Shown: piece after piece, positions 1 through 7,644 of the stretch
How positions within the stretch are numbered: position 1 is the stretch's first letter
How the letters are laid out: each line of letters begins with the position of its first letter
Assembly (NCBI GenBank): GCA_002779055.1
Contig: PEXM01000071.1
Span: forward strand, 1 to 12,041
Direction: 5' to 3'
DNA: 12,041 nucleotides
Origin: Elusimicrobia bacterium CG08_land_8_20_14_0_20_44_26
GTDB taxonomy: Bacteria > CG03
Notes under the pieces: generated by a model
What the model was told of the DNA's origin: nothing
What the model saw: only the letters and a program-made list of their open reading frames with translations
Databases searched by the model: none
Translations under genes and position numbers: made by a program

Positions 1-1
1 C

Positions 2-2467
2 TGCGATTACGGGGATATTATAGAAGTGCATGCCGCTTTGATGATTCCGATGGAGCAGAAAAACCCCGGTGCCTTTGACTACAAGGAATATCTGAAATCA
101 ATGTTCGGCGTGTATGCCTGCATGTATCCGCGTCAGAGCGAACAGGTCAAAAAAATCGGAGAAAATCCCGGCTGGCTCCTAAAATTCGCGCTGGTCTTAA
201 AGAAGAAAATGATTTGCATAATAAAGCAGACAATTCCGCATCCGCAGTCCGCTTTTCTCGGCGGCGTGACCCTGGGAACGCGGGGAGGTGTGCCTCCGCA
301 GATGAAATTTGAGTTTCAGGCGACAGGCGTCGCTCACGTTCTTTCCGTTTCGGGTCTTCACGCCGGCTTCATCGCGGCGCTTTTTTTCATGCTCTGTCTT
401 CTGGCGAAAATCCCGCCGAGGCCGCGCTGGTTTGTGGTGACCTGCGGGCTTCTCATCTTTACACTCATAACAGGAGCGCGTCCCGCGACCGTCCGCTCGG
501 CGCTGATGTACTCGGTTATGCTTCTCTTTAACACATTCAGGTTGTCTCTTAAAACGTCAACTTCTCTTACAATTCCCGTGACGGCCGTGTTTATATTATC
601 GGGAATTATTCCGGATATCACAAGTCCGCTGCTTCTGCCTTCAGCGAGCTTTACCCTGTCGTATATGGCGGTCTGGTCGCTGTGCTATCTCACGGGGCCG
701 GTGCAGGCGTTCTTTGAGACCTATATAAAATCGTGGACATTTATCGTATTTTTCTTCTGGGTTTTTTTCTTTACAACTGTCGCCAGCGTGAATTTTGACC
801 TCTTCTATAATAAATTTTTTCTTGAAGCGGTTGCATTAACTCTAATTTTAACCTTTATTGCGGCGGGCGCGCTCAACAAAACGAAGCCACTCCTCGGCCT
901 TGCCGTGCACAAAATGCCCCCGTCTCTTTATTATCTCGTGCAGTTTTTCTACGCGCAGTTTGCCATACAGTTGGGGATGATGATACCACTCTCCGCTCTC
1001 TACTTTCACAGGTTTCCTACGGCCGGCATTTACGCAAACTTTATAGCGATTCCCCTGATAGGATTTATTGTTATGGTGGGTTTTCTCTCCGGTCTCATCG
1101 GAGCTTTTTTTTCGGCGCTCTCTCTTGCTCCGGTCGGCGCTCTCATTGCCCTTTATCTGAATGCCGGGAATTACTGGCTGTGCAATATTTTCATGGGCGT
1201 GGCTCATTTCTTTTTTAAGGCGTTCAGATATCCCTTTATGCCGACTTTCAAAACATCCTGGATGTTTTCTTATTACGCGGTGATTCTCCTCATAGTTTGT
1301 TATAAGCCGGTCCTTGAATTTTTTGCCGACGTCAGACACCGACTGAGATATCTTTCCAGAGAAGAACTGTTTATGAGATTTTCGGCTTTTGCTGCGGCGA
1401 TTCTCCTTTTCTTTCTGCTCTATAATTACAAATTCAAAAAGGAAAAGACCGAGAATTTCCGCGCGATTATATTAAACATCGGTTTCGGAAACTCAAATCT
1501 GCTCACAACTCCCGACGGAAAACACGTTCTTGTGGATACGACGCAGGCGGACGAAGGCGATTTTAATATCAGCAATCTCGCCGCGGCGTTCACTTTTTAC
1601 CAGATAGGCGGGTTTTCCGACCTCATTTTAACGAATTTAAAACCGGAAAACACGGGCAACGCCGCCGCCATTCTCCCTTACTTTCCAACGGGAAAGGTTT
1701 TCACTGCCTATAAACCGGAAGACATTCTGAAAAAAATGGCATTCCAAAAATTTCTTGATTTTCTGGGCGATGAGACGCTCAAAGAAAAATGGGACACTTC
1801 TTATGTTCAGAATCTTTACGATAATGTTTATTATATGAGAAAAGTTCCTCTGATAGCGAATAAGGATTTCAGCGAGCCCCGTGGAGCGGGAAAAATATTT
1901 TATTCAAGAAAAGGAGTGCCTCTTTATGCTGCCAAACGCGGAGACATCATTTATTCGTCGCTTTCGGGGGGAAGCGAATTTATGATAAAGGTTCTCTGGC
2001 CGGCGGAAGAGAAACTTGCCGGCACTCCCGACGACCTCGCAAATAATTCCATAGTGCTGAAAGCCACCTACGGTAAATTTTCAATGCTCATGCCCTCCGA
2101 CATAATGAACGAAGCGCAGGGAGAAATGTTGAAATATTATAAGCCGGAAGAACTCAAAAGCGACATTCTCATAGCCCCATTCCACGGCAATATGAGTGCG
2201 TGCCTTGCCGAGTGGTATGAGGCGGTGTCGCCGAAGGTTGTGATAATACCGTATTCGTATCTGAAGGGCTGGAGTTTTGCCGAGTCGGATATCAACCCGA
2301 CGCTTGAAAAATGCAGAGAACTTGGGGCGAAAGTTATGCGGTTGGACAAATACGGCGCCGTTTGCGTCACATCCGACGGCAAGAACGTCACTCTGGAAAG
2401 CGTAAAGAAACCGATAGAGGCGGGGGCCGGCGAGGCATCGCAGGAGGATTCGTCAGATGTTTTTTAG
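2..2467 (+). CDS. comEC: ComEC/Rec2-family DNA-uptake channel, 5'-truncated, with degenerate MBL domain
   Basis: ComEC forms the inner-membrane channel that carries single-stranded DNA into the cytoplasm during natural transformation. The reading frame is open to the left edge (first complete codon at base 2, reading CDYGDIIE), so the GTG at 26 is probably not the start and the N-terminal part is missing. From that GTG, residues 13-23 read NPGAFDYKEYL, the hallmark at the end of the ComEC OB-like domain (DUF4131). The Competence domain follows (about 95-440) with SVSGLHAGF and GARPATVRSALM and many hydrophobic helices. A C-terminal MBL domain starts near residue 483 (ILNIGFGNSN, then HVLVDT). 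Where active MBLs read THxHxDHxGG, this one has TNLKPENTGN (bases about 1630-1660), so the metal ligands are gone. The later FHGNMSACL block keeps an HG. It ends in TAG and a polar tail. ComEC family confidence is high; loss of MBL activity is inferred from motifs. Confidence 0.93.
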   Translation, partial: CDYGDIIEVHAALMIPMEQKNPGAFDYKEYLKSMFGVYACMYPRQSEQVKKIGENPGWLLKFALVLKKKMICIIKQTIPHPQSAFLGGVTLGTRGGVPPQMKFEFQATGVAHVLSVSGLHAGFIAALFFMLCLLAKIPPRPRWFVVTCGLLIFTLITGARPATVRSALMYSVMLLFNTFRLSLKTSTSLTIPVTAVFILSGIIPDITSPLLLPSASFTLSYMAVWSLCYLTGPVQAFFETYIKSWTFIVFFFWVFFFTTVASVNFDLFYNKFFLEAVALTLILTFIAAGALNKTKPLLGLAVHKMPPSLYYLVQFFYAQFAIQLGMMIPLSALYFHRFPTAGIYANFIAIPLIGFIVMVGFLSGLIGAFFSALSLAPVGALIALYLNAGNYWLCNIFMGVAHFFFKAFRYPFMPTFKTSWMFSYYAVILLIVCYKPVLEFFADVRHRLRYLSREELFMRFSAFAAAILLFFLLYNYKFKKEKTENFRAIILNIGFGNSNLLTTPDGKHVLVDTTQADEGDFNISNLAAAFTFYQIGGFSDLILTNLKPENTGNAAAILPYFPTGKVFTAYKPEDILKKMAFQKFLDFLGDETLKEKWDTSYVQNLYDNVYYMRKVPLIANKDFSEPRGAGKIFYSRKGVPLYAAKRGDIIYSSLSGGSEFMIKVLWPAEEKLAGTPDDLANNSIVLKATYGKFSMLMPSDIMNEAQGEMLKYYKPEELKSDILIAPFHGNMSACLAEWYEAVSPKVVIIPYSYLKGWSFAESDINPTLEKCRELGAKVMRLDKYGAVCVTSDGKNVTLESVKKPIEAGAGEASQEDSSDVF

Positions 2468-2471
2468 CGGG

Positions 2472-2580
2472 ACCCCCTCTCTCTCCCCCTTTACAAGGAG
2501 GAGAAGCGAAGCCGAAGGTGCGCTGTGGCGTGCAGAGGGGGTACTCTCCGCCTATGGCGGAAGAAGTCCGAAGGCAGGGG
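2472..2580. repeat. Intergenic palindromic (MITE/REP-like) repeat
   Basis: This non-coding spacer separates comEC from the helicase-like gene. It starts with ACCCCCTCT (2472-2480), whose exact inverted copy AGAGGGGGT lies at 2534-2542, giving 9-bp terminal inverted repeats around about 53 bases. A second hairpin follows, TCCGCC-TAT-GGCGGA (2547-2561). The segment ends in a GCAGGGG tract that also lies at ribosome-site distance from the GTG at 2586. Its C-rich, purine-rich make-up is unlike the coding DNA around it and resembles small dispersed palindromes in many bacterial genomes. Copy number cannot be judged from one window. Confidence 0.6.
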
Positions 2581-2585
2581 TATAA

Positions 2586-4310
2586 GTGAAATTCAGCGAA
2601 CTTGATTTCAATATACAGCACGTTCTGAATCGGATTTTTTCGCCCACCGGTTTAACCGCTGGAATTACGGAATTTTTAGATAGCAGGAACCTTTCATCGT
2701 CCGACTGGGAACTTGTTTCAAAAACGCTTGAAAATATAGAGAATGAAAAACTGAATATTATAATTGAATCTCTTTTGGGACGGGTTGTCTTCGGCGACAT
2801 ACCGGCCGGCGGAGGAGGAACGGAAACTTTGCTCCGGGCGGCTCTTTTAAAGATTCTCGCAGGTTGCGCCCCGCAGGAGGTGCTCTTTCTTGTTTCTTTT
2901 GAAAATCAGACGCAGGAGATAAAAAATAAAATGCTTGAACTTACACCTTCCAAGAAAAGCGAGATTGAGCGGATAAATTTTTCAACGGCAAGCATGTTTT
3001 TGGAAAATGTTCTCAAGGAAAAGGCGGAAGACCAATCCCTTCTTGTGCGTCTGGGCATGGCCGAAAATTTCTCTTATTCTTCAAGATGGATGGAACTTCT
3101 CGCCGAAGAGCGAAACGGCGTAAATATGAGCGTATATTTCTGGATGGTGCTTCATAGAAAACTTACAGGGTCGCTTACTTCTGTGCCCGAAGAACTTAGA
3201 GAAGACACGGAAGAGGTGTTCCGCTCTTATGAGGTTTCTCTGGAGAATAGATGTTTGTTTGACAGGGTCGGAATGTGCAATCTTATACGGAGATTTTATG
3301 ATTTTGATAAAGAGTTTTTAATAAAACATTTTGCGAAATTCAGCGCCATTTTTGTTGATAACGGCGAGCGGTATCTTCCGGGGGAATGGCCGATTCTAAG
3401 AATATTTTCCAAAAACGGCGTTCTCGCCGTCTGCGGCGATTTTTCTATTTCATTCTACACGCCCAAAGACGTTCAACTGGGCGTTGAGTTTAGAACTTTT
3501 ACTCTTTCAAATACATTCCGGCATTCGCCGTCCGTCATAGAGTGCCTGTCAAATCTTTCGGGCAGAAATATTGTCTCGCAGAATTCCGTTAGTGATACCG
3601 GTTTTGTCTATTATGAAGCGAAAGACGTGCAGGATGAACTTGAATTTATCGCGTTTGAGATTAAACAATTGATATTGAGGGGAATGGGGGCGTCAAAAAT
3701 AGGAATCATTTATAGCAGTGGAGATTTCCCAGTAAAGTTCAGTCAGCCGGCTTTGAAATCCGGTATAGACTGCCTTGAATATCCGTCCTCCGACTCTATT
3801 ATACCGCTCGCGGAAAAACTGCTGGAAATCATAGAAAAAAATCCCGGCGCATCCACAATGGAGATTTTAAGGAAAAATCTCAGTGCTGCGGAGGTGCTTC
3901 GCGTGAGCGCCTGGTTTGAAAGACACCTGCGAAAGTTCGGTCCCTACGAGGCAATCAGCAGAAGGAACAATGTTATCCTTGAAGATATAAGGAAATTAAA
4001 GGAAAGAGCGCCTTTTTCAGTGAAGATTGTAGCGGAATATTTCGCTAATGCGTATCAGTTTGACGCCGTATTTCTACCCGATTTTGAAGAAGGCACATAC
4101 ACCGGAAATATGAAGAGCATTTTTTATAAAGTCACATCCCGCGCCGCTTCCTGCGTTTTTATCACGAGGCCTCTGGTGAGAGAGGCGTTGTATTACTGGC
4201 AGAAACCGTTTGAGCCGTCGCCGTCGAAGTTAGTGGCTTTTTTCCCGTCGGGAGCGAGCAAAGGAAGCGATCGCGGTCCTGTAAAAAGGCTGCTCAAAAA
4301 ACTGTTTTGA
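2586..4310 (+). CDS. UvrD/RecB-like SF1A helicase-fold protein, catalytically degenerate
   Basis: The 574-residue protein keeps the order of UvrD/RecB/AddB helicase motifs but not their chemistry. Motif I is AGGGGTET (74-81): the expected AGxGxGKT has lost its lysine to Glu80. Motif Ia is EVLFLVSFENQTQEIKNKML (98-117), matching the usual LxxTFTNKAAxEM. Motif II is FVDNGE (256-261), where helicases have VDExQD, so the catalytic Glu is Asn259. Motif III is CGDFSISFY (283-291), without its Gln. Motif IV keeps NTFR (309-312). Motif V near 483-504 lacks the THxAKGLE residues but keeps FDAVFLPDFEEG. Motif VI is FYKVTSRA (513-520) with Arg519. It should not hydrolyse ATP as a canonical helicase does, so a structural or DNA-binding role, like the inactive helicase half of AddB, is likelier. 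It starts with GTG behind AGGGG; no better start is seen. The next gene begins 4 bases after its TGA. Confidence 0.8.
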   Translation: MKFSELDFNIQHVLNRIFSPTGLTAGITEFLDSRNLSSSDWELVSKTLENIENEKLNIIIESLLGRVVFGDIPAGGGGTETLLRAALLKILAGCAPQEVLFLVSFENQTQEIKNKMLELTPSKKSEIERINFSTASMFLENVLKEKAEDQSLLVRLGMAENFSYSSRWMELLAEERNGVNMSVYFWMVLHRKLTGSLTSVPEELREDTEEVFRSYEVSLENRCLFDRVGMCNLIRRFYDFDKEFLIKHFAKFSAIFVDNGERYLPGEWPILRIFSKNGVLAVCGDFSISFYTPKDVQLGVEFRTFTLSNTFRHSPSVIECLSNLSGRNIVSQNSVSDTGFVYYEAKDVQDELEFIAFEIKQLILRGMGASKIGIIYSSGDFPVKFSQPALKSGIDCLEYPSSDSIIPLAEKLLEIIEKNPGASTMEILRKNLSAAEVLRVSAWFERHLRKFGPYEAISRRNNVILEDIRKLKERAPFSVKIVAEYFANAYQFDAVFLPDFEEGTYTGNMKSIFYKVTSRAASCVFITRPLVREALYYWQKPFEPSPSKLVAFFPSGASKGSDRGPVKRLLKKLF

Positions 4311-4314
4311 AAAT

Positions 4315-5322
4315 ATGTTTATAGAAGAATACAAACGTCATAAGAAAGACCAGGCGAGGGCTTTCGCAAAAATGAGGTCAGCCGCGCAAGTTGTCCATCC
4401 TTTTGTCGTCCTTGCCCTGTCCTGCGCCGCGGCGCTTGCGGTATTCACCGCAGTAAAAGCGGGAAAAGGAAAAAAGATGGATGTTTCGCGGCCTCTTCTT
4501 GTAGTTAATCTTTTTAATGTCGGCGGCGGAAACGCGATGCTTGTGGAAACGCCGTCCCGAAAAACCATTCTGATAGATTCGGGACCGGCGGTTCCGAAAA
4601 ACTCTGATGAGTCGTCTCAATTCTCCCTCGCCGAAGGGAGAATTGTCTGGAAAGACATCATAAAGCCGTATCTAACGAGAACAAATATTAAAGAGATAAC
4701 CTCTCTGGTTCTCACATCCCCCGAGAGCGGTTATTGCGGCGGGGCGAGTGAGATTTTATCCGATAATTTCCCCGTCGGAGAAGTCGTCGCTTCAAACACA
4801 TATTTTCCGGGTCCGAGATTCCGCGATTTCAGGAACGTTAAAGAGGCGGCGGAAAAGAGGGGAATTTTGAAAAAAGTTTCAAAAGGGGATGTCATTTTCA
4901 AAGGAGGAGGGGTTTCCATGCAGGTTCTCGGACCCCTTATAGATTATGCCGGATTTGAGGATTTTTCCAAAAACGCCTCTCTTGTTTTGAGGATCGTCTA
5001 CGGGGATACCGCTCTTATATACTGTTCTGCCGCCGGGCTTTCGGAACTCAATCACATCGCCTCGTATGAAGGTCTTGCTTCCGATGTTCTCGTCGTTGCG
5101 GATCACTGCTCAGGCGCTTCCTTCTCTATTTCCTTTATAGAGGAAGCGGAGCCGAAAATTTGCCTAATTTCCGTCGGCCGGGGTAATAAGGAAGAATATC
5201 CCGATTCAAAAGCGCTTATGTTTTTTGATGCGATGCGCATAAAACATTATAGAACCGACTTAAACGGCACGCTCACCGTTTCTTCGGACGGAAACGTGGT
5301 TGCTGTAAAAAAGGAATATTAA
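4315..5322 (+). CDS. Membrane-anchored stand-alone ComEC-type MBL domain, metal site lost
   Basis: The 335-residue protein has a basic N-terminus, one membrane helix (about 28-48) and then an MBL domain of the ComEC C-terminal type: LLVVNLFNVGGGNAMLVETP (61-80), KTILIDSG (83-90), LVLTSPESGYCGG (131-143). The last block aligns without gaps to LTHPHxDHxGG, and all four ligands are replaced (Ser135, Glu137, Gly139, Tyr140). The later block, VADHCSGASFSISFIEE (261-277), matches the HHGSxxS region with one His kept, and ISVGRGN fits ISVGxxN. It ends with the TDLNGTLTVSSDGN strand pair typical of ComEC C-termini. It is therefore a free-standing copy of the soluble domain of ComEC, outside the channel polypeptide. 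ATG at 4315 lies 4 bases after the upstream TGA with a weak ribosome site, which suggests coupling. Hydrolase activity is unlikely; the role is unknown. Confidence 0.8.
   Translation: MFIEEYKRHKKDQARAFAKMRSAAQVVHPFVVLALSCAAALAVFTAVKAGKGKKMDVSRPLLVVNLFNVGGGNAMLVETPSRKTILIDSGPAVPKNSDESSQFSLAEGRIVWKDIIKPYLTRTNIKEITSLVLTSPESGYCGGASEILSDNFPVGEVVASNTYFPGPRFRDFRNVKEAAEKRGILKKVSKGDVIFKGGGVSMQVLGPLIDYAGFEDFSKNASLVLRIVYGDTALIYCSAAGLSELNHIASYEGLASDVLVVADHCSGASFSISFIEEAEPKICLISVGRGNKEEYPDSKALMFFDAMRIKHYRTDLNGTLTVSSDGNVVAVKKEY
4618..4645. other. Perfect 11-bp hairpin inside a coding sequence
   Basis: CAATTCTCCCT (4618-4628) and its exact inverse AGGGAGAATTG (4635-4645) flank a 6-base loop, CGCCGA. The hairpin lies in the MBL gene and encodes part of SQFSLAEGRIVW, a segment of variable length in this family. 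There is no T-run behind it, so it is not a standard intrinsic terminator. It could be an RNA processing or stability element, or the trace of a small palindrome inserted in frame. Confidence 0.6.
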
Positions 5323-5325
5323 AGT

Positions 5326-7074
5326 ATGAAGGACATTATTAAAAAAATGCTTGCCGCATTGAGGTTCGCAGGGGCTCTCTCTAAAAAACTTCTTGCAGTA
5401 TTCAGAAGCGTCGGTCCTCTCTCAGTGGGGAAGATAAACGCTTATCTTACCTGCCCGATGAAATATAAATACCAGTATCTTGCGCGCAGAAAAAGCCGGA
5501 TAAAATCTCATTATCTTTCTTTTGCCGGAAGTATTCAAACCTCCATAGAGGCGATTCACTCATCTGATTTAGCGGAAATATCAGAAGAGGAAATATTTGA
5601 AATACTGAAATCAAACTGGAAGAGAGAGGGCTTTACGGGCTCGGAACAGGAGGACAGCTTCTGGATGTTGGGTCTTAAAATTCTTGTGGATTATGTCGGT
5701 AAAAACAGGTTTTACAAAAACACGGTTGTCGCTACAAACGAGAATGTGTCGGGCAAGTTTGCGGGCTTTATTTTTAACGCCAGATTCTCGCAGGTCGCAA
5801 GAAACGCCGACCGTAAAATAGAGGTCGTGCAGTTTAAAACGGGAAAAAGATTACAGAAAGAAGAGTCGCTCAAGAGCGACCTTCAGAGCGTTGTGAATTA
5901 TTGTCTTGCGAAAGAGAAGTGGGGCCGCAAATTTGAATCTTATTCGGTTTACAATCTTTATCACGGTATCAAAATAAAAGTTGAACCGACAGAAAAAGAT
6001 ATACGGAATTGCGAAGATATCGTGCGGAGTGAGGCAAGAAAAATCAAGCTGGGGTCATTTGACGCCGAACAGGGGCCGCTCTGTTCGTGGTGCGATTTCG
6101 CGTCGGTGTGCCCCGCGAGAAAAAAGCTTCCCGACCCGCGCATATACAAGAGGGTTCTTGAAAGCAAGCGCCTCGCGCTTTCTTACTCAAAATTTTCCGT
6201 TTATAAGAACTGTCCGAGAAATTACAAAAGGATTTATATAGATAAAATTGCGACAAAGCCCAGATATTTTTTTTCCATAGGTCTGACGATACACAAAACG
6301 ATGGAAGACATATACACTTATAGCGGCTTCGCGACGCCTTCCTTAAAATATCTTCTTTCAAGATACAGAAAAAACTGGGTGGGGCAGGGTTACGAAAGTG
6401 AAGAGCAGGAAACAAACTACAGAGATGAGGGAGCCAGATGGCTTGAGAATTATTATAAAAAACACCTTGCTGGCGGCGGGTGGAAGAGAGCGTGGAAAGT
6501 TGAACCTTATTTTGAAGTGCCTCTACAGGGAAGAAACATAGGAGCGGGACATCTCCTCGTCGGATTTATTGACAGAATTGAGCAAAATTCAGACGGGTCC
6601 TACACCATTTACGATTACAAGACCGATCCGCTTATGAGAACTCAGGAGGATGTTGATGGCGACTTGCAATTGACGATGTATTACTGGGTGTGCGAGAAAT
6701 ATTTTGACATCAGGATAAGGGAACTCGCTCTCATATTTTTCAGATTTAATGAAATTGTCAGGACCAGCAGAAGCCGGGAAGATACGGACAAGATGCTTGA
6801 TATGGTCAACCGCTTGGGCGCTGAAATAATACTTAATTTTGAGTCGGCGGAAGGTCTTCCGAAAGAGGAGGCGGACTCTTATTTCCCGCCGAAGATAAAC
6901 AAATACTGCGGCGGCTGTGATTTTCTTAATGACTGTCCGCTAAAGGATGAAATACTGAAAATGGACAGTTCAAAGGTTATGAATGTTACGGATGACCTTA
7001 AAGTGAATGACGGGGAACTGGGACCCGATGAAGTCAACGCCCAGCTTTTGAAGTTTGAAAAGAAGAAAAAATAA
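5326..7074 (+). CDS. Tandem PD-(D/E)XK (RecB/AddB/Cas4-type) Fe-S nuclease, first copy dead and second intact
   Basis: The 582-residue protein is an internal duplication of the RecB-family exonuclease domain (PDDEXK_1/COG2887). Copy 1 covers about 30-265: LSVGKINAYLTCP with Cys43, then Cys253, Cys256 and Cys262 (CSWCDFASVCP). Copy 2 covers about 285-540: LSYSKFSVYKNCP with Cys296, then Cys528, Cys531 and Cys537 (CGGCDFLNDCP). Both have the one-upstream, CX2CX5C-downstream pattern of AddB/Cas4 4Fe-4S nucleases. Copy 2 has the full active site: His323, Asp416 (GFIDRI), Asp430 and Lys432 (YDYKT), then Gln448 (DLQLTMYY). Copy 1 has Gln71 for the His, GFIF for GFID, and VVQFKTGK with Gln169 for the Asp, keeping only the Lys and Gln motif; it should be inactive. 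The likely role is cutting or trimming DNA with the neighbouring helicase-like protein. AAGGA at 5311-5315 sits 10 bases before the ATG, within the end of the previous gene. Confidence 0.88.
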   Translation: MKDIIKKMLAALRFAGALSKKLLAVFRSVGPLSVGKINAYLTCPMKYKYQYLARRKSRIKSHYLSFAGSIQTSIEAIHSSDLAEISEEEIFEILKSNWKREGFTGSEQEDSFWMLGLKILVDYVGKNRFYKNTVVATNENVSGKFAGFIFNARFSQVARNADRKIEVVQFKTGKRLQKEESLKSDLQSVVNYCLAKEKWGRKFESYSVYNLYHGIKIKVEPTEKDIRNCEDIVRSEARKIKLGSFDAEQGPLCSWCDFASVCPARKKLPDPRIYKRVLESKRLALSYSKFSVYKNCPRNYKRIYIDKIATKPRYFFSIGLTIHKTMEDIYTYSGFATPSLKYLLSRYRKNWVGQGYESEEQETNYRDEGARWLENYYKKHLAGGGWKRAWKVEPYFEVPLQGRNIGAGHLLVGFIDRIEQNSDGSYTIYDYKTDPLMRTQEDVDGDLQLTMYYWVCEKYFDIRIRELALIFFRFNEIVRTSRSREDTDKMLDMVNRLGAEIILNFESAEGLPKEEADSYFPPKINKYCGGCDFLNDCPLKDEILKMDSSKVMNVTDDLKVNDGELGPDEVNAQLLKFEKKKK

Positions 7075-7092
7075 AGATTAAGGGGGGGTATT

Positions 7093-7635
7093 ATGGCTAA
7101 AAATGTAAGAAGGAGACTGCTTGTAAAAAAGGAACTTCAGTTTAAACTCGCCGCCATACAGGTTTTTTCAATGCTTCTTGTGGCTGCGACGTGTCTTGTC
7201 ACCTACAAAATACTGATTGATTTCGTCACTCTGAACTTAAAGCACGGCCAGGAGCTGGAAAATTTCATCAGGGGGCTATCCCAAACGCTCACGGGGCAGC
7301 TGATTGTGCTTTTGGTAATAGGGGCTTCCGTGAGCTTTCTTGTCTCAAACCGGATTTTGGGGCCGGTTTACCGGCTTGAAAAAGACATAGATATTATTTT
7401 ATCCGACGTTGAACAACGGATATCAAAAAGGATAAAAGTCCGCAAAGGAGATGAAATTCTCTCTCTTGTTGACGCTGTCAACAAACTTCTTGACAGTTTT
7501 GAGGATATTTACGAAAAGAACAGGAATTTGAAACTGACGGTAAAAAACAGGATTGACGGCGCGAAAGACAAGTTCGGCGCATCTAAAGAGGTAATGGATT
7601 TTATTTCGGATCTGGAAAAATCAATAGAAGATTGA
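7093..7635 (+). CDS. Two-helix HAMP-domain membrane protein without output domain
   Basis: The 180-residue protein has a basic start, a first membrane helix (about 18-44), only about 22 residues outside the membrane, a second helix (about 67-86) and a HAMP-like segment starting at SNRILGPVYRLEKDID (85-100) and running to about 140. A charged, coiled-coil-prone tail (140-180) follows. HAMP domains relay motion from membrane sensors to kinases, cyclases or chemotaxis signalling domains, but no such domain is present. It may relay to a separate partner or serve as a membrane scaffold. The start is well supported: a run of seven G (7082-7088) lies 4 bases before ATG. The spacing to the nuclease gene is 18 bases, so it is probably in the same transcript. 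A link to DNA uptake rests on position only. Confidence 0.78.
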   Translation: MAKNVRRRLLVKKELQFKLAAIQVFSMLLVAATCLVTYKILIDFVTLNLKHGQELENFIRGLSQTLTGQLIVLLVIGASVSFLVSNRILGPVYRLEKDIDIILSDVEQRISKRIKVRKGDEILSLVDAVNKLLDSFEDIYEKNRNLKLTVKNRIDGAKDKFGASKEVMDFISDLEKSIED

Positions 7636-7644
7636 CTTGAAGTT

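Noticed and set aside
848..1339. 163-codon open frame on the minus strand
   Set aside because: It lies wholly inside the comEC transmembrane region. Its composition is the basic, polar mirror of hydrophobic codons, typical of a shadow frame.
2311..2621. Open frames on both strands across the comEC-helicase spacer (PPLSPPLQGGE-type peptides)
   Set aside because: They are translations of the palindromic repeat and of comEC in a wrong frame. They have no domain character or start support.
4424..4435. 12-base palindrome GCGCCGCGGCGC (and GCCCGCGGGC at 8401-8410)
   Set aside because: Short GC palindromes arise readily from Ala and Gly codons. They are self-complementary without a loop and have no supporting context.
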